Source of the DNA: an uncultured Bacilli bacterium
GTDB lineage: Bacteria; Bacillota_I; Bacilli_A; RF39; UBA660
Length of the DNA: 20,888 nucleotides
Direction: 5' to 3'
NCBI GenBank assembly: GCA_934101275.1
Contig: CAKOQM010000022.1
Location: forward strand, 1 to 20,888
Shown here: positions 1-7,970 of the stretch, in pieces
Position numbering within the stretch: position 1 is the first letter of the stretch
How the letters are laid out: each line of letters starts with the position of its first letter
Made by a program: the position numbers and the translations under genes
The notes under the pieces: model-generated
Told to the model about the DNA's origin: nothing
What the model saw: only the letters and a program-made list of their open reading frames with translations
Databases searched by the model: none

Positions 1-198
1 GATTTATTAAAAGACTTTGATGAAATGCTTTATTATGATCGAGACAAGATGTTTTTAAATGCTTGTTATGATAAAGGAAAACAAGACGAACGTGTTTCGA
101 TTGTTAAGAAACTTTTAAAACTTGGAATTCCTATTGAAAAAATCGAGCTTGCCACGGGATTAAATAAAGAAGAAATTTTAATTTTAAAAAATGAATAA
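1..198 (+). CDS. Rpn-family (PD-(D/E)XK nuclease/transposase) protein, C-terminal fragment
   Basis: The first reading frame is open from base 1 to a TAA at 196-198 and encodes 65 residues with no start, so the gene enters from outside the window. The segment has a charged linker (about residues 15-30) followed by a small helical module reading KKLLKLGIPIEKIELATGLN and ending EEILILKNE. This tail (an 'IAKxLLKxGxxxExIxxxTGLSxEEIxxLK' pattern) is typical of the C-terminus of Rpn-type recombination-promoting nucleases. The nuclease core itself is not visible, so the family call rests on the tail alone. A similar tail occurs on the opposite strand at the far end of the window. Confidence 0.6.
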   Translation, partial: DLLKDFDEMLYYDRDKMFLNACYDKGKQDERVSIVKKLLKLGIPIEKIELATGLNKEEILILKNE

Positions 199-207
199 AC
201 TAACGAA

Positions 208-255
208 AAGGGACTACCGAGAAAATTAACTACTTAATTTCTCGACAGCCCCTTT
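208..255 (-). terminator. Rho-independent terminator of the SDR gene
   Basis: A long hairpin (arms about 208-229 and 234-255, 4-nt loop) lies directly after the SDR stop codon. Read on the minus strand the G-rich arm pairs throughout with G-U wobbles plus one bulged base. On the plus strand the same positions become A-C mismatches. The minus-strand RNA is therefore the one that folds best, followed by a CTTTTCGTT tail. It may also stop the convergent Rpn-like transcript, less efficiently. Confidence 0.75.
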
Positions 256-257
256 AT

Positions 258-1013
258 TTAGTTTGTTTTACGATATTGAATTTGGTAAATAATTTTAAGA
301 AGAACTTTATAAGGTAAGAAACGACTGAAAAACAAACCTATTTTCATTTTTAAAGTAGGAATAATAAGTAGTTTTCTTTGAAACATTTTATCAATAGCAT
401 ATTTAGCGACATCAGAACTATTGGCTCCTTTTATACTAAATTTGCCACGAGCTACTTTGTTAAAATTGGTATTTACTGGACCCGGACATAAGGCACTGAT
501 AGAAACGTGACTTTTTTGTTTTCTTAGTTCTTCATAAATAGCCATCGTAAGTTTTAAAACATAATTTTTGGTGGCATAATAAGTCGATAATCTTGGGCCT
601 GGTAAAAACCCAGCACTTGAACAGACATTTAAAATATACCCCTTATCTTTTTTAATAAAATCTTTCAAAAAGAGTTTGGTTAAAATATGATAAGCAACAA
701 CATTTAAATTAATCATTTCAAGTTCTCTATTTAAGTCTGTTTCACTAAATTCGCCAAATAAGCCAAAACCAGCATTATTAATTAAAATATCAATGGTTTC
801 ATTTTTAACTTGTTCATAAAGTTCAAAAACATTTTCTTTTATCGTTAAATCATATATAAAAATTTCTACTGGAACAGAAAGTTCCTTTTTTAATTGTAAT
901 AAATTTTCTTTATCTCTGGCCACTAAAAACAAAGAAAAATTTTGTTTGGCCAAATAACGAGCCATATCACGGCCAATCCCTGAAGAGGCTCCGGTTATCA
1001 AAGCTTTCATCAT
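258..1013 (-). CDS. SDR family NAD(P)-dependent oxidoreductase
   Basis: This is a classical short-chain dehydrogenase/reductase of 251 residues, the normal family length. The Rossmann dinucleotide motif TGASSGIG is at residues 7-14, NNAG at 79-82, and N104 lies in the INLN segment. The catalytic Ser132 and the YxxxK pair Tyr145/Lys149 follow, with PGPVNT near residue 180. All active-site residues are present, so it should be a working soluble NAD(P)-dependent enzyme. The substrate cannot be told, although the layout resembles YqjQ/DltE-like SDRs. A GTG at 1019 is in frame, but AGGAG at 1021-1025 sits 7 nt before the ATG at 1013, which I take as the start. The gene is divergent from the hydrolase at 1122 and ends in a strong terminator. 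Confidence 0.93.
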   Translation of the reverse strand: MMKALITGASSGIGRDMARYLAKQNFSLFLVARDKENLLQLKKELSVPVEIFIYDLTIKENVFELYEQVKNETIDILINNAGFGLFGEFSETDLNRELEMINLNVVAYHILTKLFLKDFIKKDKGYILNVCSSAGFLPGPRLSTYYATKNYVLKLTMAIYEELRKQKSHVSISALCPGPVNTNFNKVARGKFSIKGANSSDVAKYAIDKMFQRKLLIIPTLKMKIGLFFSRFLPYKVLLKIIYQIQYRKTN

Positions 1014-1121
1014 TATCACTCTCCTACTGTTAGGATATCAAAAACGAAAGCTTTTTAAAACAAAATTTCTTGCTTTATAGAAAAAATTTAATTACACTTA
1101 TACTAGGATTAGGTGAGAATT

Positions 1122-2066
1122 ATGAATATAAAGTTACTTTCTTTTTATACAGAAGATGGGGTGATGTTAAAAGGAATTCTTTCTAAAGCAAATGAAGAAA
1201 ATGATACTATCGTCGTACATATAAACGGACGTGGAGCAGGCCAATTTAGTTCCATGACAGGGAAAATGCGGCAGTTTTATACCCAAAATAAGATAAATTT
1301 CTTTTCTTACGACCAAAGATTTTGGCAATATGACAAAACGGCTTTCAAAAAGGAAATTGATGTTGGAAAATATTCTGTCGAAGATGCCCAAAAAGATTTA
1401 AAAGGAGCGTTAAAATTTGTGAAAGAAATGGGTTATCAAAATATTATATTAGAAGGACACAGTCTGGGAACAGAAGTTGCCACGAAATATTTAAACAATA
1501 ATTTAGATGACAAAATTTCTAAGCTGATTCTTATGTCCCCTTGTGACCATATCGAGGCGGCAAAAAATCTTTTTAAAGCTTATCAAGAACTAACGATAAA
1601 TGATTTTAAAGAGGCCTATGACAAAGCTTTAGCATGTGTTAAAGAAAAGAAACCAGATGAAATTGTTTTAGATAAAGGAAAATTAGGCATTTATAGTGCT
1701 CAACAATTTTTAGAATTTTATTCTAAGCAAGGTGGTTTTAATCAATTTTCTTATGAAGATGAAAACACATTTCCTAATATTACAATACCTGTAATCACTA
1801 TGCTTGGTCAAAAAGACCCACTACTTCCGGATATTGATAAAGCAAAAAATTATTTTAATAAAGCCTTTTTAAATGGTAAAACTTATGTTTTTGATTCCTC
1901 ACATGTTTTGGAAGGAGAAGACGTTTTGGACATCTTAAAAAGCAATTTAGGGAAAGAAAATGAAGATAAACTTCTTTGGCAAAGAAAAGGTAAAATGCAT
2001 ATTTATATTATTTTTATTACCCTTTTCAGCGCCTTTCTTATTCTATTTTTTCTTTTTAAGCATTAA
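1122..2066 (+). CDS. Alpha/beta hydrolase with C-terminal membrane anchor
   Basis: This 314-residue protein has an alpha/beta hydrolase fold. The nucleophile elbow GHSLG is at residues 112-116 (Ser114), Asp232 lies in GQKDP, and His261 lies in SSHVLEGED, giving a plausible Ser-Asp-His triad. HINGRGAG near residue 33 is the likely oxyanion loop. The domain is followed by a basic stretch (WQRKGKMH) and one hydrophobic segment at about 293-312 that runs to the last residues. With no signal peptide this looks like a tail anchor holding the enzyme on the cytoplasmic face (inferred). It resembles DUF1749-type hydrolases, but the substrate is unknown. The ATG at 1122 has AGGTGA 5 nt upstream; a GTG at 1113 is in frame but overlaps that site. 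It is transcribed alone, divergent from the SDR gene and convergent with the pyrophosphatase. Confidence 0.88.
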   Translation: MNIKLLSFYTEDGVMLKGILSKANEENDTIVVHINGRGAGQFSSMTGKMRQFYTQNKINFFSYDQRFWQYDKTAFKKEIDVGKYSVEDAQKDLKGALKFVKEMGYQNIILEGHSLGTEVATKYLNNNLDDKISKLILMSPCDHIEAAKNLFKAYQELTINDFKEAYDKALACVKEKKPDEIVLDKGKLGIYSAQQFLEFYSKQGGFNQFSYEDENTFPNITIPVITMLGQKDPLLPDIDKAKNYFNKAFLNGKTYVFDSSHVLEGEDVLDILKSNLGKENEDKLLWQRKGKMHIYIIFITLFSAFLILFFLFKH

Positions 2067-2089
2067 AAAAGAAAAGCCTTACACTTCTC

Positions 2090-3712
2090 TTAATTATTTC
2101 TTTCAAATGATTCCATTAATTTAGGAAGCATTTGTTTTTTACGTGAAACTAAATCTGGAATAAATGTTCCTTCTGAAGCTTCTTCTAAATCAAAACTATC
2201 TTCAATGATATGCTTCGCACTCGTATTATATAAAACATACGAACCATTTTTAATAATATCTGTGATAAAAACAGTAACAGCAGCATAATCATTTTTAGCA
2301 AGTTCATCTAATTTTGCTACATATTCTTCCATATGATCTTTAATCGTATCAAAATCCATCGTAATAATTTGACTAATACCTAAAGTGTCATTACCTATTT
2401 TGTAAGATTTAAAATCTTGATAAATGACATCTTCAACACTCATACCTCCAATACTACTTCCGGCTTTTAGCATTTGATAACCGTATTCTTCATAATTTTC
2501 ATCACAAATTTTAGAAAGTTCTTTAACTGCTTTACGATCCATATCCGTTGTTGTTGGGCTTTTTAAAATTAATGTATCAGATAAAATAGCAGATAACATT
2601 AAACCAGCGATATCTTTAGGAATATTGATATTATATTCTTGATATAATTGATAAAGAATCGTACACGTACAACCAACTGGCATACAACGAACGTTAATAG
2701 GAATAGATGTACCAATAGCTCCTAAGTTATGATGATCAATAATTTCAACAATATTGGCTTCATCAATGCCAGATACACTTTGTTCTAGACTATTATGGTC
2801 AACCAAAATAACATTTTTCTTATCATATTTTCCAGTATCCGTGACACGAATTAAACCTAAAACTTCTTCTTTTTTATTTAAGATTGGATAATTCGTATGA
2901 CCTAATTTTTGAGCCATAGCTGTAAAATCTGTTAAATAATCTTGATCATAAACAACCGCAGGTGTTTTATTTAAATCAAGAGACTTTACATAATTACTTA
3001 AAGCTATCTTGTTGCATGTATTATAAGTATCATAAACGCTGGAAATAATACTTACTTTTTTTTCTTTAGCTTCATTTAATAATGTTTCATCAAGCTCTAA
3101 ATTACCGGTTAAAACAATTAAACTAATACCACTTTTAATGGCATGTTCCACCACTTTATAACGGTCACCAACGATTAAAATATCGCTCGGTGTAAATTCT
3201 ACTTTATCAATAAATGTTTGGCTTTGATAACTTCCGGCTAAAAGATGTCCATCAAACTCATCTTTAAAACGTAAAATTTCTTTACCTTGTAAAGCAGCGA
3301 TAATATGATCATAACTGGTATAAAGATGATCTTTTGAATTTTCAACAAAGATATTAGCAATTTCTTTTAAGGTAATTAAACCAGCAATGTGTTTTTTATC
3401 ATCAACAATAGGAACTGCCGTACAATTTTTTTCATGCATATAGCTTACGATTTCAATTAAAGAGGCATCCGTTTTTTGCATAACCCCTTTATTATAATGT
3501 ACATTACGTAGTTGCACCTTTACATTGTTTAAATACTCGGGTTCTTTAATATTAAAATGATCAAGAGCAAAAGACGTTTCACGATTAATGTGCCCTAAAA
3601 CTCTTGCCTCAGCGTGCATACCACGTTTATTTTCTAAATAAGCTAAACTAATTGCCGAACATACCGTATCGGTATCTGGATTACGATGTCCAAAAATTAA
3701 AGTTTTATCCAT
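2090..3712 (-). CDS. ppaC: Manganese-dependent inorganic pyrophosphatase with CBS and DRTGG domains
   Basis: This is a family II inorganic pyrophosphatase (DHH phosphoesterase superfamily) of 540 residues, which hydrolyses PPi to two phosphates in the cytoplasm. The N-terminal metal motif GHRNPDTD is at residues 8-15. It is followed by a split regulatory insert: a CBS domain at about 70-125, a DRTGG-like domain at about 150-245, and a second CBS motif at about 248-295. The DHH core then resumes with VDHN at 304-307, DHH at 326-328 and the metal ligand in LSDT near 379. A DHHA2 substrate-binding domain fills the C-terminus from about 430. The length fits CBS-PPases, which in characterised members are controlled by adenine nucleotides. 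Every metal-ligand motif is present. AAGAAGG lies 7 nt before the ATG. Confidence 0.95.
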   Translation of the reverse strand: MDKTLIFGHRNPDTDTVCSAISLAYLENKRGMHAEARVLGHINRETSFALDHFNIKEPEYLNNVKVQLRNVHYNKGVMQKTDASLIEIVSYMHEKNCTAVPIVDDKKHIAGLITLKEIANIFVENSKDHLYTSYDHIIAALQGKEILRFKDEFDGHLLAGSYQSQTFIDKVEFTPSDILIVGDRYKVVEHAIKSGISLIVLTGNLELDETLLNEAKEKKVSIISSVYDTYNTCNKIALSNYVKSLDLNKTPAVVYDQDYLTDFTAMAQKLGHTNYPILNKKEEVLGLIRVTDTGKYDKKNVILVDHNSLEQSVSGIDEANIVEIIDHHNLGAIGTSIPINVRCMPVGCTCTILYQLYQEYNINIPKDIAGLMLSAILSDTLILKSPTTTDMDRKAVKELSKICDENYEEYGYQMLKAGSSIGGMSVEDVIYQDFKSYKIGNDTLGISQIITMDFDTIKDHMEEYVAKLDELAKNDYAAVTVFITDIIKNGSYVLYNTSAKHIIEDSFDLEEASEGTFIPDLVSRKKQMLPKLMESFERNN

Positions 3713-3738
3713 TTAAATTCCTTCTTTCCTGCTTAATT

Positions 3739-3767
3739 AATATACCACACCTAAAAAAAAGATAAAA
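3739..3767 (-). promoter_or_regulatory. Extended -10 promoter for the pyrophosphatase
   Basis: On the minus strand TGG-TATATT (3739-3747) forms an extended -10 element. A poor -35 candidate (TTTTAT, about 3762-3767) lies 16-17 nt upstream. It is well placed for a short leader before the ppaC ribosome site. Confidence 0.5.
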
Positions 3768-3778
3768 GAAAAATTTAT

Positions 3779-3795
3779 AGGAAATCTTATCCCCT
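3779..3795 (-). terminator. Possible weak terminator after the DUF2130 gene
   Basis: The minus-strand sequence AGGGGAT-AAG-ATTTCCT folds into a 7-bp stem that needs two G-U pairs, followed by ATAAATTTTTC. The T-tract is interrupted, so termination may be partial, with some read-through into ppaC. Confidence 0.35.
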
Positions 3796-3796
3796 T

Positions 3797-5113
3797 TTAA
3801 TTTTCACTTTTTTCCTTTTTTGTTTCTGCAAATAATTTGGCCATCGTTTCATTGTTTTTAGTTAAACTTTTAATGGTTAAATCTTCAGCCTTATTATTTG
3901 CCAATCTTAAATTATTTTCACTTGATAAAAGGGCCTCTTTTGTTTTTTGAAGATGATCAATTGTTTTATCAATTTCTTCAATAGCTTTTTTAAATTTCGA
4001 AGAGGCAAGTTGATAATTTCTACCAAAAGCTTCTTTAAATTTGTTCATATTTTCTTCAAAATGTAAAATATCAATATTTTGATTTTTCATCAGCATCATT
4101 TCTTTTTTATAATCTAAAGATTTTAAAGAAGCATTTCTTAAAAGGGTAATAAGAGGTATAAAAAACTGAGGACGAATAACATACATTTTATCATACTTAT
4201 AAGAAACATCAACAATGCCAGCATTGTAAATTTCATTATCAATCTCAAGTAGACTTACTAAAACAGCATATTCACATTTTTTTTCTTGTCTATCTTTATC
4301 AAGTTCTTTAAAGAAATCTTCATTTTTATGTTTACGAGCCGTTTCATCCGCCTCATTTTTCATCTCAAACATAATAGATAAAAGCTCATTGTTTTCCTCG
4401 TCATATTCTCTAAAAATAAAATCCCCTTTAGAACCTGTTTTTACGTCATTATCTTTTTCAAAATAAATATTTTTCCCTAATATAGGCCGTATTCTACTAA
4501 ATTCTGCATTACAATGTTGTTCTAAACTCTCTCCAATCATTTTTGTCGATTGTTTCGCTTTTAAATCTTTATAGTATTCAATAACATCATTTTTATTTTT
4601 TAATTCTTGTTCATACGTCTGTTTCATACTAGATTCTTTTAAGGCATATTCCTTTTGATTTAAAAGAAGTTCATTTTGTAAAAATGTTATTTCTTCATTT
4701 TTACTAGCTTTTAATTTTTCTATATCACTTTCTTTTTCTAAATCTTTTATTTTCAACTTTTGATTTAAATCGATAATTTGTTGTTTTAACTCACTCATCT
4801 GCTCTTGATTAGTGTTCTGTTCTTTTAATTTAACACTTTCTATTTCTTTTAATTGATCTTGTTTTTCCTTTTCTAATTGATCTTTTAAACGATTAATCTT
4901 CTCGTCTTTTTCTTTTAAAGCCATATCCTTTTCAAGAGTCATTTTTTCCTTTAAAAACGAAAGAGCATTTTCTTTCTCTGTTCTTAATTTTTCTTCACTT
5001 AAAGAAACTTGATTTAAAAATTCTTTATCTCTTACTTGATTTAAGATAAACGCATAATCTTCTTTATTTATTTCAAATTCAGTATGACAATGAGGACATT
5101 TAATTTTATTCAT
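3797..5113 (-). CDS. DUF2130 domain-containing coiled-coil protein
   Basis: The 438-residue protein begins with a CPHCHTEF motif (Cys6, Cys9), half of a zinc-ribbon-like element. A long charged coiled coil runs from about residue 35 to 190, and a conserved DUF2130 core follows from about 190 to 350. The core contains KGDFIF (Asp231) and MFEMKNE (Glu250, Lys252), arranged like the D...ExK signature of PD-(D/E)XK nucleases. A second helical, partly coiled segment follows (about 345-438). There is no signal peptide or membrane segment, so it is cytoplasmic. Members of this family are widespread but I know of no established function; the nuclease reading is inference. AAAGGAG precedes the ATG by about 9 nt. 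Confidence 0.88.
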   Translation of the reverse strand: MNKIKCPHCHTEFEINKEDYAFILNQVRDKEFLNQVSLSEEKLRTEKENALSFLKEKMTLEKDMALKEKDEKINRLKDQLEKEKQDQLKEIESVKLKEQNTNQEQMSELKQQIIDLNQKLKIKDLEKESDIEKLKASKNEEITFLQNELLLNQKEYALKESSMKQTYEQELKNKNDVIEYYKDLKAKQSTKMIGESLEQHCNAEFSRIRPILGKNIYFEKDNDVKTGSKGDFIFREYDEENNELLSIMFEMKNEADETARKHKNEDFFKELDKDRQEKKCEYAVLVSLLEIDNEIYNAGIVDVSYKYDKMYVIRPQFFIPLITLLRNASLKSLDYKKEMMLMKNQNIDILHFEENMNKFKEAFGRNYQLASSKFKKAIEEIDKTIDHLQKTKEALLSSENNLRLANNKAEDLTIKSLTKNNETMAKLFAETKKEKSEN

Positions 5114-5137
5114 TTTGATACACTCCTTTTGCCAACT

Positions 5138-5146
5138 ATTTTAACA
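5138..5146 (-). promoter_or_regulatory. Extended -10 element for the DUF2130 gene
   Basis: The minus strand reads TGT-TAAAAT, between the terminator of the upstream unit and the ribosome site of the DUF2130 gene. No convincing -35 is visible, so the promoter would depend on the TG extension. Confidence 0.4.
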
Positions 5147-5155
5147 CATCAAAAC

Positions 5156-5183
5156 CAAAAAAACATCCTATTAACAGAATGTT
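5156..5183 (-). terminator. Rho-independent terminator ending the 8.9-5.2 kb operon
   Basis: The minus-strand arms AACATTCT and AGGATGTT pair over 8 bp (one G-U) around a 6-nt loop. A run of seven T follows. It starts at the stop codon of the gene fragment at 5185 and closes the operon that begins with the ClpB-like gene. Confidence 0.75.
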
Positions 5184-5446
5184 TATTTTACTCTTTTTAA
5201 TACGTTTATTTCTCCTTGAACAAGATATTCATTTTTATCACTTATATCTGGCGTGATAACGGGATCCCAATATCTCTTAGCATCTTTATAAGTTTCTTCA
5301 TAAGATAAAATTTCATCGGGTAAAAGCTGTTCATTTGTTTTAAAAATATTCCCGGATACTTCTACTTCAAAAACATGCTTAGAATCTCCTTTTAAAGTAT
5401 CCATCCAATATTCAAGACTTTCTTTGTCACATAAATAAAAGGAATG
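5183..5446 (-). pseudogene. Remnant of a small protein gene (N-terminus lost)
   Basis: An open frame ends at 5183 and encodes KHVFEVEVSGNIFKTNEQLL and EYLVQGEINVLKRVK-type sequence. The frame stays open upstream of its first ATG (5404) and reads plausible protein (YLCDKESLEYW) until a stop at 5447-5449. No start codon lies in that extension. The ATG at 5404 has no convincing Shine-Dalgarno site. The simplest reading is the C-terminal part of a longer protein whose 5' end was lost next to the deacetylase gene. It faintly recalls the C-terminus of DUF2441-type proteins, but I do not recognise it with confidence. A functional 73-residue protein from 5404 cannot be excluded. Confidence 0.5.
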
Positions 5447-5458
5447 TTAGCTATTTTG

Positions 5459-6892
5459 TTAATTATTAACCCGATGATGAACGGTAGGACTATCCATCGT
5501 AAGCGCCCGAAAAGTGTAACCATGAGAAAGGCCAAACTCGATAATACTTTCCACAGCGTCTACACTGAAACCCTTAATATCATGTTGTAAGACGACATAA
5601 GTACTATTCATTCCTAAACTACTGATGACATTAGAAACCACCACCGCGGTATTTGTCGTTTCGCCAGCATCTCCGGATAAAACATTCCAATCAAAATAAC
5701 GAAAACCTTTGGCTTCTACGGCTTTAGTTAGTTTGCTCATTATTTTGGTCCCGCCATCATAGCTTTTACTTATGGTATTAGAGCTTCCTCCTGGAAAACG
5801 AATAATATATGGGGTATATCCGGTGATTTGTTTAACCTTGTTTTGTATGGCGTATAAATCATTAAAGTAAGTACTTTCATTCGTGTAAATATTATAGTTA
5901 TGGGAATAAGAATGAAGACCGACGGTATGACCTTCTTGATACTCTCTTAAAATAACGTCATCATACCCCTTCGTCAAACCTTGACTTGTCACGAAAAAGG
6001 TTGCTTTAACATTATACTTTTTTAAAATATCTAAAAGCTTATTTGTATAATAACCTGGTCCATCATCAAAAGTAAGATAAATGCTTTTGCCAGAAGGAGC
6101 ACTGCCATCATTTTCTTTATAAACATAAACTTTCCGGGTTACTTTACTTTCATTTCCTGAGCTATCTTTTACTTTATATATCACATCATACTCGCCAGGT
6201 GTCTTATTATCTACATGACTTTCTATTTCTATTTTAGAAGTGACATCTCCGTCACACTCATCTTTGGCTGTGGCCCCTTCTTCTTTATAGTCTTCACCAA
6301 CTTTTAGAGCCACCGTACTTTCTTTATTTAAAGTTAAAACAGGCGCTTCTTCATCTTTTAAAAGGGCTTCTTTTTCTAAAGTGGCTTCATTACCTGCGGC
6401 ATCCCTTACTTTAAAAAGCACTTTCCCATCTTTATATTCTTGTGTTATTTTGTCATTTAAATCCCCATCATAATTATCGGATGCCTTGACATCATAGTTT
6501 AAAAGTTTACCATTGGGGCAAACCGTTAAAACATCTTCTTCCAAAGTTATCTTAGGGGCTTCTAAATCTTTTACCTCTATTTTTTGCTCTTTTTCAATAG
6601 TTTTTCCTTCATAAGAATAGGTATACGAGATCACATATTCACCTACTTTACTGGTATTGACCTCCCCTTTTTGTAAAACCTGGACAGGAAAACAGCGAAA
6701 AAAGTCACCGTAACAAACATCACCACTGGCCCCTTCAAAAGTATCTTGATAATTGACATACACGATATTTTCAAATTCTTTAATCTTAAATTTATCTCTA
6801 AACAAGGTATAAATACATAAAGGAACAACGATTAAAAAAAAGAAGAGCAATAAGATACAAAGAATTTTTTTATCTCTTAACTTTTCTTTCAT
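5459..6892 (-). CDS. Membrane-anchored polysaccharide deacetylase with Ig-like repeats
   Basis: A short cytoplasmic N-terminus and one membrane segment (about residues 10-30) are followed by an extracellular region. Three Ig-like/DUF5011 repeats (about 35-112, 113-180 and 183-260) carry the typical DNYDGDL, GNEA and SSGNESKV signatures. A carbohydrate esterase family 4 NodB domain (about 270-460) has all five motifs: TFDDGPG with Asp276/Asp277, HSYSH with His327/His331, RFPGG (365-369), DWN near 401, and LQHD with His437. It should be a metal-dependent N-deacetylase acting on cell-wall glycan, probably a PgdA-like peptidoglycan deacetylase giving lysozyme tolerance (inferred). A GTG at 6901 is in frame but leaves no room for a ribosome site after the upstream gene's stop; the ATG at 6892 has a weak AGAAAG. 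It is third in the operon, 12 bp after the dehydrogenase. Confidence 0.92.
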   Translation of the reverse strand: MKEKLRDKKILCILLLFFFLIVVPLCIYTLFRDKFKIKEFENIVYVNYQDTFEGASGDVCYGDFFRCFPVQVLQKGEVNTSKVGEYVISYTYSYEGKTIEKEQKIEVKDLEAPKITLEEDVLTVCPNGKLLNYDVKASDNYDGDLNDKITQEYKDGKVLFKVRDAAGNEATLEKEALLKDEEAPVLTLNKESTVALKVGEDYKEEGATAKDECDGDVTSKIEIESHVDNKTPGEYDVIYKVKDSSGNESKVTRKVYVYKENDGSAPSGKSIYLTFDDGPGYYTNKLLDILKKYNVKATFFVTSQGLTKGYDDVILREYQEGHTVGLHSYSHNYNIYTNESTYFNDLYAIQNKVKQITGYTPYIIRFPGGSSNTISKSYDGGTKIMSKLTKAVEAKGFRYFDWNVLSGDAGETTNTAVVVSNVISSLGMNSTYVVLQHDIKGFSVDAVESIIEFGLSHGYTFRALTMDSPTVHHRVNN

Positions 6893-6904
6893 AGAACACA
6901 CTTT

Positions 6905-7966
6905 CTATTTTTCTAAAGACAAGATGAAATGAGGTTCAGGATAGTTATCTATCGTTACAAAACCACTTCTCATCGTTAAAATATCGGGGATACGTCCGAC
7001 GATATCGCCACAGGTTAATTTCACGGTATCCGGATTTTCTTGTAAAGTTTTTGTCGTTGGTTCCCCAAAAATTGTCCAATCATTGACATCTTTTTCTTCT
7101 TCCGTGTAAACCTTACCAACACAGGTAATTTCTAGAAGAATATTTTCTTTTGTACTTGCTTTAACACAGGCATTCATACCTCTTACATCCCCTTTTTTTA
7201 AAGTCATATTAAGGGTATTACTCACCATGTCACTATCCGTCATCACAGGTGTTAGTTCTTGAGAAATATCTGTGATGTGAAGATTTAGTTTAGACGCTAA
7301 AGCACCAGTGACATTCCACATATAACTAGGAAAGAAAAGACGTTTTTCAATCATTTCTTTTCTTTCTTCTTTAGAAATCGCATTACTACTTCCTATTTCC
7401 TTTTGAAAGGCCTCTAAGCTAAGACCTGCCCCATGAGCATGGGCAAGAGCAAGACCATAATCTTCCACGTTATATGAACTTAAACCTTTGATTTTCGTTA
7501 TTTTTTCCGTAGAAGCACAAAGATTACTTATCATATTACACCAGAAAATATCTTGATAACCACATCCTGTCACAGTAACATTATAGGCTTTGGCCAAAGA
7601 GTCAATTTCCTCATAAAGGGAAGGATTCGAGTTTTGGGGATAAAACGCTTCTTCACACGTTGTCAAAACATTGACCCCATTTTTTACACATATCCTTACT
7701 TCCGATTCAATATCGTTTAAAAAACTCATCGTTGTAATAATCGCTACATCAGGTTTAACCCTTTTTAATAAAGCATCTAAATTTTTAACATCTATGATAG
7801 AAACAAATTTATCTTCTTTTTCCATGACAAAGCCAATATCTTTACCAATTAAATCTTTATTTTTATCAACAGCTCCCACAACAAGACCATTTTTCTCATA
7901 AATATAATTCATAATATATTTACTCATTTTGCCACAGCCAATTTGGACAACTTTAACTTTTTCCAT
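6905..7966 (-). CDS. 2,4-diaminopentanoate dehydrogenase-like oxidoreductase
   Basis: The 353-residue cytoplasmic protein starts with a Rossmann NAD(P)-binding motif, VVQIGCGKMS (residues 6-15). It continues as the dihydrodipicolinate-reductase-like N-terminal domain, with TTMSFLNDIESEV and VNVLTTCEEAFYP in the positions usual for 2,4-diaminopentanoate dehydrogenase relatives. The C-terminal half holds GCGYQD, AHAHGAG and the conserved ending with PEPHFIL. Characterised relatives act in fermentative ornithine degradation or related amine oxidation. None of the ornithine-pathway partners is in this window, so the true substrate is open. The start is supported by AGAGG 8 nt before the ATG, embedded in the 3' end of the ClpB-like gene (4-bp gap), which implies translational coupling. 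Confidence 0.8.
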   Translation of the reverse strand: MEKVKVVQIGCGKMSKYIMNYIYEKNGLVVGAVDKNKDLIGKDIGFVMEKEDKFVSIIDVKNLDALLKRVKPDVAIITTMSFLNDIESEVRICVKNGVNVLTTCEEAFYPQNSNPSLYEEIDSLAKAYNVTVTGCGYQDIFWCNMISNLCASTEKITKIKGLSSYNVEDYGLALAHAHGAGLSLEAFQKEIGSSNAISKEERKEMIEKRLFFPSYMWNVTGALASKLNLHITDISQELTPVMTDSDMVSNTLNMTLKKGDVRGMNACVKASTKENILLEITCVGKVYTEEEKDVNDWTIFGEPTTKTLQENPDTVKLTCGDIVGRIPDILTMRSGFVTIDNYPEPHFILSLEK

Positions 7967-7970
7967 TTTA

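Noticed and set aside
2067..2089. Possible terminator between the convergent hydrolase and pyrophosphatase genes
   Set aside because: AAGAAAAG and CTTCTCTT pair only with an internal mismatch and form a weak A-T-rich stem with no clean T-run; not convincing.
7671..7901. Plus-strand open frame inside the dehydrogenase gene
   Set aside because: It is antisense to the conserved Rossmann region, with no start signal or family resemblance.
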